A DNA stretch of 64,000 nucleotides from JAGRMG01 sp047975215. Lineage in GTDB: Bacteria; Pseudomonadota; Alphaproteobacteria; Rhodobacterales; Rhodobacteraceae. The notes under the pieces are model-generated. The model did no database searches. It saw only the letters and a list, made by a program, of their open reading frames with translations, and was not told the DNA's origin. The position numbers and the translations under genes are program-made. This document shows, in pieces, positions 35,372 to 44,575 of this stretch. Positions within the stretch are counted from its first letter, which is position 1. Every line of letters begins with the position of its first letter. Location of the stretch: positions 1 through 64,000 of the forward strand of contig JBKEDD010000045.1 of NCBI GenBank assembly GCA_047975215.1, written 5' to 3'.

Positions 35372-36523
35372 TTGGCCGAAACGCAAACCAACTGCGATAT
35401 CGCCGTTATCGGCGCGGGCATCGCCGGGGCCTCGGTGGCGGCCGAACTGGCGCCCCATGCCCGCGTTCTGCTGCTCGAGATGGAGCCGCAACCGGGCTAT
35501 CACACCACCGGGCGTTCCGCTGCCGTCTTTGCCCCAAGCTATGGTCCCGCGCCGGTACGGGCGCTGACGCGGGCGTCGCGCGCATTCTTTCAGGCACCGC
35601 CCCCGGGGTTTGCCGCAGCGCCGCTGTTTTCGCCGCGCCGGATCATGATGATCGCCCGCAGGGATCAGTTCCCGGCGCTGGAGGCATTGATCGCCGAGGT
35701 CGGCAAAGCAACGCCGGCGTCGCGGATCGGCGCAACCGAACTGCGCGCCGTCAATCCCCTGCTGCGCGACGGCTATGCGAGCGCGGCGATGCTGGACGAA
35801 AACGGGCAGGATATCGACGTGGCCGCGCTGCATCAGGGCTATTTGCGCCGACTGCGCGCCGCCGGCGGCACCATCATGACGCGCGCAGAAGTTACCGGAC
35901 TGGCACGCAGCGGCGATGCCTGGTGCGCCGCCACCCGCGCCGGAGAGGTGCGGGCCGGTATCGTGGTGAACGCGGCAGGCGCCTGGGCGGACAGGCTGGG
36001 CGCGATGGCAGGCGCCGGACAAATCGGTCTGGTTCCCAAACGGCGCACCGCGCTGACGGTCGCGGCGCCGGAAGGGTTTGACGTCAGCCCGCTGCCGATC
36101 ACCATCGACATCGACGAACAATTTTACCTCAAGCCCGACGCTGGCCGTCTGCTGCTGTCGCCCGCCGACGAAACGCCCTCTCCTCCCTGCGATGCGCAAC
36201 CCGACGAAATGGATGTGGCCGTCTGCATCGACCGTATCGAGACAGCCTTCAATCTGTCGGTGCGCCGGATCGAAAGCAAATGGGCCGGACTGCGCAGTTT
36301 CGTACCCGACAAGAGCCCTGTGGCCGGGTTTTCGACACAGGCGCCGGGCTTTTTCTGGCTGGCCGGTCAGGGCGGCTATGGCATCCAGACAGCCCCCGCC
36401 CTGTCGCGCTTTGCGGCGGCGGCGATCCTTGGCCGTCCTGTGCCCCCCGACATCATGGATGCGGGGTTCGATCCAGACGATCTGTCCCCGGCGCGCCTGC
36501 CGGTGGCGGCGCAATCCTGCTGA
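35372..36523 (+). CDS. FAD-dependent D-amino-acid dehydrogenase, DauA-like
   Basis: The 383-residue flavoprotein closely follows the layout of DauA (FAD-dependent D-arginine dehydrogenase). N-terminal FAD motif IAVIGAGIAGASVAAEL and then EPQPGYHTTGRSAAVF match, as do TRASRAFFQAPPPGF, DIDVAALHQGYLRRLRAAGG, VVNAAGAWADRLG and FYLKPDAGRLLLSPADE. The C-terminal FFWLAGQGGYGIQTAPALSR is also characteristic. I chose the TTG at 35372, since DauA begins a few residues before this FAD motif; no ATG is in frame there and a GGGA lies eight bases upstream. It would oxidise D-amino acids, passing electrons to the respiratory chain. Substrate choice cannot be read from the sequence. Confidence 0.85.
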   Translation: MAETQTNCDIAVIGAGIAGASVAAELAPHARVLLLEMEPQPGYHTTGRSAAVFAPSYGPAPVRALTRASRAFFQAPPPGFAAAPLFSPRRIMMIARRDQFPALEALIAEVGKATPASRIGATELRAVNPLLRDGYASAAMLDENGQDIDVAALHQGYLRRLRAAGGTIMTRAEVTGLARSGDAWCAATRAGEVRAGIVVNAAGAWADRLGAMAGAGQIGLVPKRRTALTVAAPEGFDVSPLPITIDIDEQFYLKPDAGRLLLSPADETPSPPCDAQPDEMDVAVCIDRIETAFNLSVRRIESKWAGLRSFVPDKSPVAGFSTQAPGFFWLAGQGGYGIQTAPALSRFAAAAILGRPVPPDIMDAGFDPDDLSPARLPVAAQSC

Positions 36524-36690
36524 TCCCGCGCGCCGCGCGCGTGCTGCCGGGAACGGGCCTTGCGCTGGCTATCTGACCGGCTGCGAAACGGCTTGCCCTT
36601 CATCGCCACCGATAACGCCCCCGACCGGGCGATTCCGCTGTCCATTCTGGCTGGTGCCGTGGCGCGGGCTGGCCGGGGGGCGGCGGGCGA

Positions 36691-36776
36691 TGGTGCGGGC
36701 GGCGGGATTCGAACCCGCACGGGCATGGCCCAGCAAATTTTAAGTCTGCGATGTCTACCAATTCCATCACGCCCGC
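36691..36776 (-). tRNA. tRNA-Leu(UAA)
   Basis: On the minus strand the acceptor stem GCGGGCG pairs with CGCCCGC, the D-arm region is GGTAGACA and the anticodon loop contains TAA (ACTTAAAAT), reading UUA. A short variable arm follows, then the T-arm GTTCGAATCC and an encoded ACCA end. Its length and structure fit leucine tRNA. It lies between the DauA-like gene and putR. The coordinates include the 3' CCA. Confidence 0.93.
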
Positions 36777-36909
36777 ACCGTTTCCGCGTCGCTTCGGCGA
36801 CACGGCAACGCTCCCGGTCTATCCGCACATCGAAGCGACCACAATCTCGATCGCCGCTGCGGCCCGCGCGGCCGCCAACCCCCGCGCGGGCCCGGAACCC
36901 GGCGCCCGC

Positions 36910-37392
36910 TCAGATATCCTCGCTCTCCGGCGCCAGCGGCCCGCCTTCCTTGACCGCCTGCATCGCCACATAGGTCGAGGTGTTCGAGACATGCGGCAGC
37001 GTGCTGATCTTCTCGGCGAGGACGATGCGGTATTCACTCATCGAGCGGGTGCGCACCTTCATCAGGTAGTCGAAATTTCCGGCGATCAGATGTACCTGTT
37101 CAATCTCGCCGATCCTGCGCACCGCCGCGTTGAATGCCGCCAGCGCCGCCTCGCGGGTGTCGTTCAGGCGAACCTCGACAAAGGCGACATGATCCAGCCC
37201 CAGCCTGATCGGGTCGAGCAGCGCCCGGTAGCCGGCGATGATCCCGTCCGCCTCGAGCCGGCGCAAACGCGCCTGGGTGGGCGATTTCGACAGCCCGATG
37301 CGGCGCGCCAGCTCGGCGATGGACATGCGCCCGTTTTCGGCCAGCGCCGACAGGATGGCGCGGTCGAAACGGTCGAGTTTGGGAAGGTCCAT
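36910..37392 (-). CDS. putR: Lrp/AsnC family regulator PutR
   Basis: The 160-residue protein has an N-terminal HTH (LDRFDRAILSALAENGRMSIAELARRIGLSKSPTQARLRRLE) and a RAM domain (HLIAGNFDYLMKVRTRSMSEYRIVL). It is divergent from putA, which is the arrangement of PutR, the proline-responsive activator of putA in Alphaproteobacteria. I chose the start at 37392, giving MDLPKLDRFD as in orthologues. Longer in-frame readings would run over the putA promoter and beginning of putA. Confidence 0.92.
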   Translation of the reverse strand: MDLPKLDRFDRAILSALAENGRMSIAELARRIGLSKSPTQARLRRLEADGIIAGYRALLDPIRLGLDHVAFVEVRLNDTREAALAAFNAAVRRIGEIEQVHLIAGNFDYLMKVRTRSMSEYRIVLAEKISTLPHVSNTSTYVAMQAVKEGGPLAPESEDI

Positions 37393-37449
37393 TTGCACCG
37401 TCAATGCGCCACCATGCAGGCCGTTCGGCTTGAACAACACGAAATTCGG

Positions 37450-37478
37450 TTGGTTGTCCTGCCGGTTTGACGATATAA
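37450..37478 (+). promoter_or_regulatory. candidate putA promoter
   Basis: TTGGTT at 37450-37455 and ATATAA at 37473-37478 are separated by 17 bases and lie about 30 bases before the putA start. PutR would be expected to bind in or near this 113-base divergent gap, but I could not identify an operator with confidence. Confidence 0.4.
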
Positions 37479-37505
37479 GGCCCAAAACGACCAGAGAGCA
37501 AGCCC

Positions 37506-40500
37506 ATGCCCGATTCTCCCCTGCCGCTGCGCGCCCGCATCGACGCCGATACCTATGCCGATCAGGATACCGCGATTGCACGCCTGCAAGCCGGCGCCTC
37601 TCTGTCGCCCGGAGACCGCAAGGCGATCGGCGCCACCGCCGCCCAGCTGGTGCGCGACATCCGCGCCAGCACCGCACCGGGGCTGATGGAAGTGTTCCTG
37701 GCCGAATACGGGCTGTCGACGGACGAGGGCGTTGCCCTGATGTGCCTGGCCGAGGCGCTCTTGCGCGTGCCCGACGCCGATACCATCGACGCGCTGATCG
37801 AGGACAAGATCGCGCCCAGCGACTGGGGCAAGCACCTGGGCCATTCGACCTCGCCCTTGGTCAACGCCTCGACCTGGGCGCTTATGCTGACCGGCAAGGT
37901 GCTGGACGACGACCGCCCCAGCCCCGCCCGCGCCCTGCGCGGCGCCATCAGGCGGCTGGGCGAACCGGTGATCCGCACAGCCGTGGGCCGCGCGATGAAG
38001 GAAATGGGCCGCCAGTTCGTGCTGGGCGAGAGCATCGGCGCGGCGATGACTCGCGCCGCGAAGATGGAGGCCGGGGGCTATACCTATTCCTATGACATGC
38101 TGGGCGAGGCGGCGCGCACCGAGGCCGACGCCGCGCGCTATCACCTCAGCTACTCGCGCGCCATATCGGCCATCGCCGAGGCCTGCACCAGCGACGACAT
38201 CCGCGCCAACCCGGGAATATCGGTCAAGCTCTCGGCGCTGCATCCGCGCTATGACCTGGCGCAGGAGGCGCGGATCATGAACGAGCTGGTGCCGCGCCTG
38301 CGGGCGCTGGCGCTGCTGGCGAAATCCGCCGGCATGGGGCTCAACGTCGATGCCGAGGAAGCCGACCGCCTGACGCTGTCGCTGCTGGTGATCGAGGCGG
38401 TGCTGAGAGAACCCGCGCTGGCCGGATGGGACGGATTCGGCATCGTGGTGCAGGCCTACGGGCCGCGCGCCGGGCTGGTTATCGACGCGCTTTTCGACAT
38501 GGCGGCCCGGCATGACCGCAAGATCATGGTGCGACTGGTCAAGGGGGCCTACTGGGATACCGAGATCAAGCGCGCCCAGGTGGCGGGCATGGCGGGCTTT
38601 CCGGTATTCACGCGGAAGGCGGCAACCGACGTGTCCTACATCGCCAACGCCCGCAAGCTACTGGGCATGACAGACCGGATCTATCCACAATTCGCCACTC
38701 ACAACGCCCATACCGTTGCCGCCATCCTGCACATGGCCGGTGGCAGACCGTTCGAATTCCAGCGCCTGCACGGCATGGGCGAAACCCTTCACCGGCTGGT
38801 CAGAGAGCAGAACGGTACCGCCTGCCGCATCTACGCCCCGGTGGGGGCGCATCGCGACCTGCTGGCCTATCTGGTGCGCCGGCTGCTGGAGAACGGGGCA
38901 AATTCGTCCTTCGTCAACCAGATCGTCGATGAAACCGTGCCGCCCGAAACGGTCGCCGCCGACCCCTTCGACAAGATCGGCGAACCGGCCCCGGCGATCC
39001 CGCCGGGCACCGACCTGTTCCTGCCCGAACGCCCCAATTCGCGCGGTTTCGATCTGCGCCATACCCCGACGCTCGCCGCGCTGGACGACGCCCGCGCGCC
39101 CTTCCGCGACCATCGCTGGCAGGCCGCGCCTCTGCTGGCCGACAACGTCGCGCCCGAACCCGCGCAGCCGGTGGAAAACCCCGCCCGGCCCGGCGACAGC
39201 CCGGGCACCGTGGCACCGGCCAGCACCGCCGATATCGAATGCGCCCTTGCCGCCGCCCGCCCCTGGGATGCGCCTGCCGCCGAGCGCGCCCGTGTCCTCA
39301 ACGCTGCCGCCGACCTCTACGAGGAAAACCACGGCGAGATCTTCGCGGTTCTCGCCCGCGAGGCCGGCAAGACCCCGCCCGACGCGGTGGCAGAGTTGCG
39401 CGAGGCGGTGGATTTTCTGCGCTACTACGCCGCCAACATCCCCGGTGGCGAACCCGCCGGTACCTTTACCTGCATTTCACCCTGGAACTTCCCGCTGGCC
39501 ATCTTCTCGGGCCAGATCGCGGCGGCGCTCGCCACTGGCAACGCGGTACTGGCCAAGCCCGCCGAACAGACGCCGCTGATCGCGCATCTGGCGGTTTCCC
39601 TGATGCACCGGGCGGGCGTGCCGCGCAGCGCGCTGCAACTGCTGCCCGGCGGCGGTGCCGTGGGTGCCGCGCTGACCTCTGACGCACGGGTGAACGGGGT
39701 CGCCTTCACCGGATCGACCGCGACGGCGCTGAAGATCCGCGCCGCAATGGCCGCGCATCTGGCCCCCGGCGCGCCGCTGATCGCCGAAACCGGCGGACTG
39801 AACGCGATGATCGTGGACAGCACGGCGCTGCCCGAACAGGTGGTGCAGTCGATCGTCGAAAGCGCCTTCCAGTCGGCTGGTCAACGCTGTTCGGCCCTGC
39901 GCTGCCTCTATCTACAAGAGGATATCGCCGAGGATGTCCTGAAAATGCTGAAAGGCGCCATGGATGCGCTGAAACTGGGCGACCCCTGGAGCCTGTCCAC
40001 CGATTGCGGCCCGGTGATCGACCGCACCGCCCACGAAACCATTGCCGAACACATCGCAAGGGCGCGCGCCGAGGGCCGGGTGCTCAAGGAATTGGCGGTG
40101 CCAAACGAAGGCATCTTCATCGCCCCCACCCTTATCGGGGTACCGGGTATCGAGGCGCTGGAGCGTGAGATCTTCGGCCCCGTGCTGCATGTCGCCCGGT
40201 TCCGCGGCCCCGATCTCGACCGGGTGATCGACGCCATCAACGCCACCGGCTACGGCCTGACTTTCGGGCTGCACACCCGGATCGACGACCGGGTGCAACA
40301 TGTGACCGACCGGATTCATGCCGGCAACATCTATGTCAACCGCAACCAGATCGGCGCTATCGTCGGCTCCCAGCCGTTCGGCGGCGAGGGGCTGTCGGGC
40401 ACCGGCCCCAAGGCGGGCGGGCCGAACTACATGCCCCGCTTCTGCGTCCCCGACCGGCAAACGGCGGGTGAGGCGTGGCAGAACGAAATGACGGCGCTGC

Positions 40501-40916
40501 CGGGTGCCACCGGCGCCCCGGCCCCGGCGGTCACGCTGACCCTGCCCGGCCCCACCGGCGAATCCAACCGGCTCAGCCTGACGGCCCGGGCCCCTCTTCT
40601 GTGCCTCGGCCCGGGGCATGAGACCGTGGCCGCCCAGGCGGATGCCGTCGCGGCGCTGGGAGGAACCGCGATCCGGGCCAACGGCGGAATCGACCCCGGG
40701 CGGCTGGAGACCCTGACGGGGTTTTCGGCCGTCCTCTGGTGGGGCGAGGAGGACATGGCGCGCGCCATCGACCTGGCGCTGTCACGCCGTGCCGGGCCGA
40801 TCGTGCCGCTGATCACGGGAACCCCCGACATCGCGCGGGTGATGGGCGAACGCCATGTCTGCGTTGACACTACCGCTTCGGGCGGCAACGCGGCGCTTCT
40901 GGGCGGCGCCGCCTGA
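37506..40916 (+). CDS. putA: bifunctional proline dehydrogenase / L-glutamate gamma-semialdehyde dehydrogenase
   Basis: PutA oxidises proline to glutamate in two steps. The 1136-residue protein starts with the proline dehydrogenase part (VRLVKGAYWDTEIKRAQ, FATHNAHTVAAILHMA and EFQRLHGMGETL are typical), joined to an aldehyde dehydrogenase (about 560-1010). The latter has SPWNFPLAIFSGQIAAAL, GSTATALKIRAAMA, ETGGLNAMIVDSTALPEQV, the catalytic Cys in SAGQRCSALRC and NIYVNRNQIGAIVGSQPFGGEG. There is no N-terminal ribbon-helix-helix domain, fitting regulation by PutR rather than autorepression. The C-terminal ~120 residues are the usual substrate-tunnel cap region. Start ATG 37506 is divergent from putR. 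Confidence 0.96.
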   Translation: MPDSPLPLRARIDADTYADQDTAIARLQAGASLSPGDRKAIGATAAQLVRDIRASTAPGLMEVFLAEYGLSTDEGVALMCLAEALLRVPDADTIDALIEDKIAPSDWGKHLGHSTSPLVNASTWALMLTGKVLDDDRPSPARALRGAIRRLGEPVIRTAVGRAMKEMGRQFVLGESIGAAMTRAAKMEAGGYTYSYDMLGEAARTEADAARYHLSYSRAISAIAEACTSDDIRANPGISVKLSALHPRYDLAQEARIMNELVPRLRALALLAKSAGMGLNVDAEEADRLTLSLLVIEAVLREPALAGWDGFGIVVQAYGPRAGLVIDALFDMAARHDRKIMVRLVKGAYWDTEIKRAQVAGMAGFPVFTRKAATDVSYIANARKLLGMTDRIYPQFATHNAHTVAAILHMAGGRPFEFQRLHGMGETLHRLVREQNGTACRIYAPVGAHRDLLAYLVRRLLENGANSSFVNQIVDETVPPETVAADPFDKIGEPAPAIPPGTDLFLPERPNSRGFDLRHTPTLAALDDARAPFRDHRWQAAPLLADNVAPEPAQPVENPARPGDSPGTVAPASTADIECALAAARPWDAPAAERARVLNAAADLYEENHGEIFAVLAREAGKTPPDAVAELREAVDFLRYYAANIPGGEPAGTFTCISPWNFPLAIFSGQIAAALATGNAVLAKPAEQTPLIAHLAVSLMHRAGVPRSALQLLPGGGAVGAALTSDARVNGVAFTGSTATALKIRAAMAAHLAPGAPLIAETGGLNAMIVDSTALPEQVVQSIVESAFQSAGQRCSALRCLYLQEDIAEDVLKMLKGAMDALKLGDPWSLSTDCGPVIDRTAHETIAEHIARARAEGRVLKELAVPNEGIFIAPTLIGVPGIEALEREIFGPVLHVARFRGPDLDRVIDAINATGYGLTFGLHTRIDDRVQHVTDRIHAGNIYVNRNQIGAIVGSQPFGGEGLSGTGPKAGGPNYMPRFCVPDRQTAGEAWQNEMTALPGATGAPAPAVTLTLPGPTGESNRLSLTARAPLLCLGPGHETVAAQADAVAALGGTAIRANGGIDPGRLETLTGFSAVLWWGEEDMARAIDLALSRRAGPIVPLITGTPDIARVMGERHVCVDTTASGGNAALLGGAA

Positions 40917-40968
40917 GCCGGGCCGGGCAAACCTTGACCGCGGCACGCTTTCGCGTCAGCGTCGTGCC

Positions 40969-41712
40969 ATGTTCCCGATCCGCGATCACAATCCCTCGGG
41001 CGGCACGCCCTATGTCGTCTATGCCCTGATGGCGGCAAATATCGTCGCCTTCCTCGGTTATGCCGGGATCATGGGCGACGAACGTGCGCTGTCGCATTTC
41101 TTCTACGAATGGGCGATCGTTCCGGCTCGGATCAGCAGCGGTCAGGGCTACCAGACCCTGTTCACCTCCATGTTCCTGCATGCCGGGTTCCTGCATCTGG
41201 CCGGAAACATGCTGTTTCTCTGGATCTTCGGCGACAATCTCGAAGACGAGATGGGACATGGCGGCTTTGCGCTGTTCTATCTCGCCGCCGGCATCGGCGC
41301 CGGGCTGGTGCATGTCATCACCGCGCCGCAATCGCTGGTGCCCACGGTCGGCGCATCGGGCGCCATCGCCGGGGTTATGGGCGGCTATCTTCTGCTGTTC
41401 CCGAGGGCGCGGGTGGATATCCTGCTGATCATCGTGATCTTCTTCCGCGTGATCGCGGTGCCTGCCTGGCTCATGCTGGGGGTGTGGCTGGGCTTTCAGT
41501 TCATCGGCAGCCTGGGCGCCGACCCCAATGGCGGCGGCGTCGCCTACTGGGCGCATACCGGCGGCTTCATCGTCGGGCTGGTGCTGACGCTGCCGGTCTG
41601 GCTGCGCCGCGGAGGCGCGGCATTCTGGAGCCGCACACACGGCAAACCGCCCCACCCCGAGAAGCAATACAGGTTCGCCGCCAGCCGCATCCCGAAGGTA
41701 CCGCGCCGCTGA
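40969..41712 (+). CDS. rhomboid family intramembrane serine protease
   Basis: The 247-residue membrane protein carries the rhomboid landmarks: HAGFLHLAGNMLFLWIFGDN, the catalytic serine in VGASGAIAGVMGGYLL and the histidine in YWAHTGGFIVGLVL. Seven hydrophobic segments are likely. It would cleave transmembrane substrates in the inner membrane, with unknown targets. I used the ATG at 40969 giving MFPIRDHNPSGGTPYV, a common start in Rhodobacterales orthologues. It begins 53 bases after putA and is probably its own transcription unit. Confidence 0.92.
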   Translation: MFPIRDHNPSGGTPYVVYALMAANIVAFLGYAGIMGDERALSHFFYEWAIVPARISSGQGYQTLFTSMFLHAGFLHLAGNMLFLWIFGDNLEDEMGHGGFALFYLAAGIGAGLVHVITAPQSLVPTVGASGAIAGVMGGYLLLFPRARVDILLIIVIFFRVIAVPAWLMLGVWLGFQFIGSLGADPNGGGVAYWAHTGGFIVGLVLTLPVWLRRGGAAFWSRTHGKPPHPEKQYRFAASRIPKVPRR

Positions 41713-41776
41713 AGGCACTCTCAGCCGGGCCTGCAAATGCCAGTAACTTCCGAAGATCGCGGCCCGCTAGCGAAAT

Positions 41777-42565
41777 TCAGCGGCGGATGATCCTGGCGAA
41801 CTGCTCGAATATCGCGGCATTGGCGCAAATCACCTCGCCGTCGCCAAGGATGTCACCGCGCGCCTCGCGCAACGGTTCGGCCAGACCGCCCGCCTCGCGG
41901 ACGATGACGATGCCGGCGGCCATGTCCCAGGGATGCAGCCCGCGTTCCCAGAACCCGTCATAGCGGCCCGCCGCGACATAGGCCATGTCCAGCGCCGCCG
42001 AACCCCAGCGCCGCACCCCGGCGCAGGCCGGCAGCAGGCGCGCCAGATCCTGCAAGGTCGCCGGCAGATCGGGCCGCCCGCCGAACGGCAGGCCGGTGGC
42101 GAAGATCGATTCGATCATCCGCGACCGCCCCGATACCCGCAAGCGGCGTTCATTGATCCAGGCACCCTGCCCCTTCTCGGCCAGAAACATCTCGTCCTTG
42201 GCGACGTCGAAGATGACCCCGGCCACCACCTGGCCCTTGTGTTCGAGCGCGATCGAAACTGCCCAATGGGGCAGCCCGTGCAGGAAGTTCGTGGTGCCGT
42301 CCAGCGGATCGACGATCCAGCGCCTTGTCGGATCCTGGCCCTCGATCGCGCCGCCCTCCTCGGCAAGCCAGCCATAGGTCGGGCGGGCGCCCAAAAGCTC
42401 TTCCTTCAGGATTGCCTCGGCGCTGATATCGGCCTTGGACACGAAATCGCCCGCACCCTTCATCGACACCTGCAGGTTCTCGACCTCGCGGAAATCCTTG
42501 ACCAGCGACCGCCCCGCCTTGCGCGCGGCCTTGAGCATGATGTTGAGATTTGCGCTGCCTACCAT
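41777..42565 (-). CDS. suhB: inositol monophosphatase family protein
   Basis: The 262-residue metal-dependent phosphatase has the three conserved sites: YGWLAEEGG, the metal motif IVDPLDGTTNFLHGLPHWAVS and WDMAAGIVIVREAGG. It acts on inositol-1-phosphate and related substrates; SuhB-type members also affect rRNA antitermination. The start at 42565 (MVGSANLNIMLKAARK) is the usual one, while a longer in-frame reading extends into the divergent gene. It is divergent from the oxidoreductase below. Confidence 0.92.
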   Translation of the reverse strand: MVGSANLNIMLKAARKAGRSLVKDFREVENLQVSMKGAGDFVSKADISAEAILKEELLGARPTYGWLAEEGGAIEGQDPTRRWIVDPLDGTTNFLHGLPHWAVSIALEHKGQVVAGVIFDVAKDEMFLAEKGQGAWINERRLRVSGRSRMIESIFATGLPFGGRPDLPATLQDLARLLPACAGVRRWGSAALDMAYVAAGRYDGFWERGLHPWDMAAGIVIVREAGGLAEPLREARGDILGDGEVICANAAIFEQFARIIRR

Positions 42566-42745
42566 GTCGCGGGCTCCTGTGAGGGGTCGGTCCGGGCTCC
42601 GGCCCCGGTCGAAGGGCGCGTATACGCGCGCGAACGCGCCTTGCCAAGTGCTGCCGGCCATGCCAGCCACGCACCCGCGCCGGCCCTGTCTTGCCAAGCG
42701 GCGCGCAGGGGTCCAACCTGCCGCCCCGACAGGAGGATCAGAGAG

Positions 42746-43786
42746 ATGACCGAACGGATGCGCCGTATCGTTCTTGCCAGCCGCCCCGCGAAGGCCGCGT
42801 CGGAAGACAATTTTCGCATCGAAACCGCGCTCCTCCCGGCCCCGGGCGATGGCGAGGTGCTGGTACGCGTGCACTACATATCGCTCGATCCTTACATGCG
42901 CGGGCGCATGGACGACGCCGAATCCTACGCCGCGTCGGTGCCGGTCGGCGGCATCATGGGCGGCGGTGGCGTCGGCGAGGTGATCGCCTCGAACCACCCC
43001 GACTTCAGGCCCGGCGATTTCGCCTTCGGCATGTTTGGCTGGACGACCCACGCCTGCGAAAGCGGAAACCGGTTGCGCCGGCTCGACCCGTCGCAAGCGC
43101 CGATCGGCACCGCCCTGGGGGTTCTCGGCATGCCGGGATTTACCGGCTGGTTCGGGCTGAACGAACTGGGCCGCCCGAAATCGGGTGAAACCCTCGTCGT
43201 TGCCGCGGCGACCGGGCCGGTCGGCTCGATGGTCGGGCAACTGGCGCGGCTGGCGGGCTTGCGCACCGTTGGCATAGCGGGCGGGGCCGCGAAATGCGCA
43301 CTGGCCACCGGCACGTTCGGCTTTGATGCCTGCATTGACCACCGCGCCCACGACAGCGCCCGCGAACTGCGCGGCGCCCTGGCGCAAGCCTGCCCCGGCG
43401 GCATCGACATCTATTTCGAGAATGTCGGCGGCAAGGTGCTCGAGGCGGTGATCCCGCTGATGAACGAATTCGGACGAATCCCGGTCTGCGGCATGATCAG
43501 CTGGTACGATGCCGGCGGCCTTGGCGCGGGTGCCGCAAGCGAAGGGCTGCCCCTGCCCGCCCTCTGGAGCACCATCCTCAAGAAGTTCCTTTCGGTCAAC
43601 GGCTTCATCATCTCCAACCACTACGACCGCTTCGCGCAGTTTCTGGCCGATGTCGCACCCAAGCTCGCAAGCGGCGAAATCCGCTATCTCGAAGACGTTA
43701 CCGAAGGGCTGGAAAACACTCCTGCCGCCTTCCTGTCGATGCTGAAGGGCGACAATACCGGCAAGCAACTGGTCAGGCTGGTCTGA
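42746..43786 (+). CDS. NADP-dependent oxidoreductase, zinc-independent MDR family
   Basis: The 346-residue medium-chain dehydrogenase/reductase resembles CurA/PTGR-type enal reductases: it has ISLDPYMRGRMDD, GGGVGEVIASNHP and the nucleotide motif AAATGPVGSMVGQLARL, and lacks zinc-ligand cysteines of alcohol dehydrogenases. The C-terminal motif GLENTPAAFLSMLKGDNTGKQLV is typical. It probably reduces alpha,beta-unsaturated carbonyls with NADPH. ATG 42746 follows a perfect AGGAGG (42731-42736) at about ten bases. A longer in-frame reading upstream of this ATG is an antisense shadow. Confidence 0.9.
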   Translation: MTERMRRIVLASRPAKAASEDNFRIETALLPAPGDGEVLVRVHYISLDPYMRGRMDDAESYAASVPVGGIMGGGGVGEVIASNHPDFRPGDFAFGMFGWTTHACESGNRLRRLDPSQAPIGTALGVLGMPGFTGWFGLNELGRPKSGETLVVAAATGPVGSMVGQLARLAGLRTVGIAGGAAKCALATGTFGFDACIDHRAHDSARELRGALAQACPGGIDIYFENVGGKVLEAVIPLMNEFGRIPVCGMISWYDAGGLGAGAASEGLPLPALWSTILKKFLSVNGFIISNHYDRFAQFLADVAPKLASGEIRYLEDVTEGLENTPAAFLSMLKGDNTGKQLVRLV

Positions 43787-43809
43787 CCGGCACGCGACCC
43801 CGCGTGATC

Positions 43810-44421
43810 TCAGCTGCTGCTGACCACATGGTCGCCGCCGATGTCACCCAGCGACTGAAACAACCCGGCGGTATTGGCGGCGCCGAACTTCTTGAGCAGC
43901 CGCGCCCGGTGAACCTCGACCGTGCGATAGCTCAGTTCCAGCGAACGCGCGATCTCCTTGCTGGTCTTGCCCTCGCCCAGCAGCGAGAACACCTCGCGTT
44001 CGCGCCGGGTCAGCGGCAGATAGGGGCGGGTATCGGCCAGATCGGCGAAACTCCACACCGCGCGGGCCAGCGGATCTTCGGGGGTGAAGGTGTGGCCGCG
44101 CACCCGGCACCAGAACAGATCGCCGCCCCGGCGCATCATCACCCGTTCGTCCCAGTAGGCGCCGCCTTCGCGCAGCGCCCGCACGCCGCGGTTGCGGATG
44201 TTCACGAACTCCTCCTGGCTTGGATAGAGGATCGCGAAGGAACGGTCGCACAGTTCGTCGCACTCATAGCCGAACATCGCCGCAAAGCTCTGATTGCAGG
44301 CGCGGATCACACGGTTTTCGGTGACCACAAGCCCCACCGGCGCAGAGGTGAAGGCCAGTCCCGCCAGGTCGCGCGCGGCGAACTGCCTGTCGAGATCCGG
44401 GCTGTCCTCTGATCCGTTCAT
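43810..44421 (-). CDS. PAS-domain LuxR-family transcriptional regulator
   Basis: The 203-residue protein has an N-terminal PAS domain (about 18-130; APVGLVVTENRVIRACNQSF, ILYPSQEEFVNIRNRG) and a C-terminal LuxR-type HTH (LTRREREVFSLLGEGKTSKEIARSLELSYRTVEVHRARLLKKFG). The PAS domain presumably senses a small ligand or redox signal, and the lack of receiver or autoinducer domain separates it from two-component and quorum regulators. It lies convergent to the oxidoreductase gene, and its targets are unknown. Confidence 0.85.
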   Translation of the reverse strand: MNGSEDSPDLDRQFAARDLAGLAFTSAPVGLVVTENRVIRACNQSFAAMFGYECDELCDRSFAILYPSQEEFVNIRNRGVRALREGGAYWDERVMMRRGGDLFWCRVRGHTFTPEDPLARAVWSFADLADTRPYLPLTRREREVFSLLGEGKTSKEIARSLELSYRTVEVHRARLLKKFGAANTAGLFQSLGDIGGDHVVSSS

Positions 44422-44575
44422 CGCCTCCTCGGCCTTGCGTCGTCAGAATAGCCGCTGAACCGGCCCGCTGCAAACAACCCGGCGGGCATTTCGCCGCAAC
44501 CAGACCCAGGACCAACCCCGGCCGGGACGGGCCGGAGAGGCAACGGCGCTCGCCCGGCGCACTCCGGCAACCGGA

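Noticed and set aside
41933..42745. Upstream in-frame extension of the MDR oxidoreductase.
   Set aside because: It is antisense to inositol monophosphatase, and the ATG at 42746 has a perfect AGGAGG Shine-Dalgarno.
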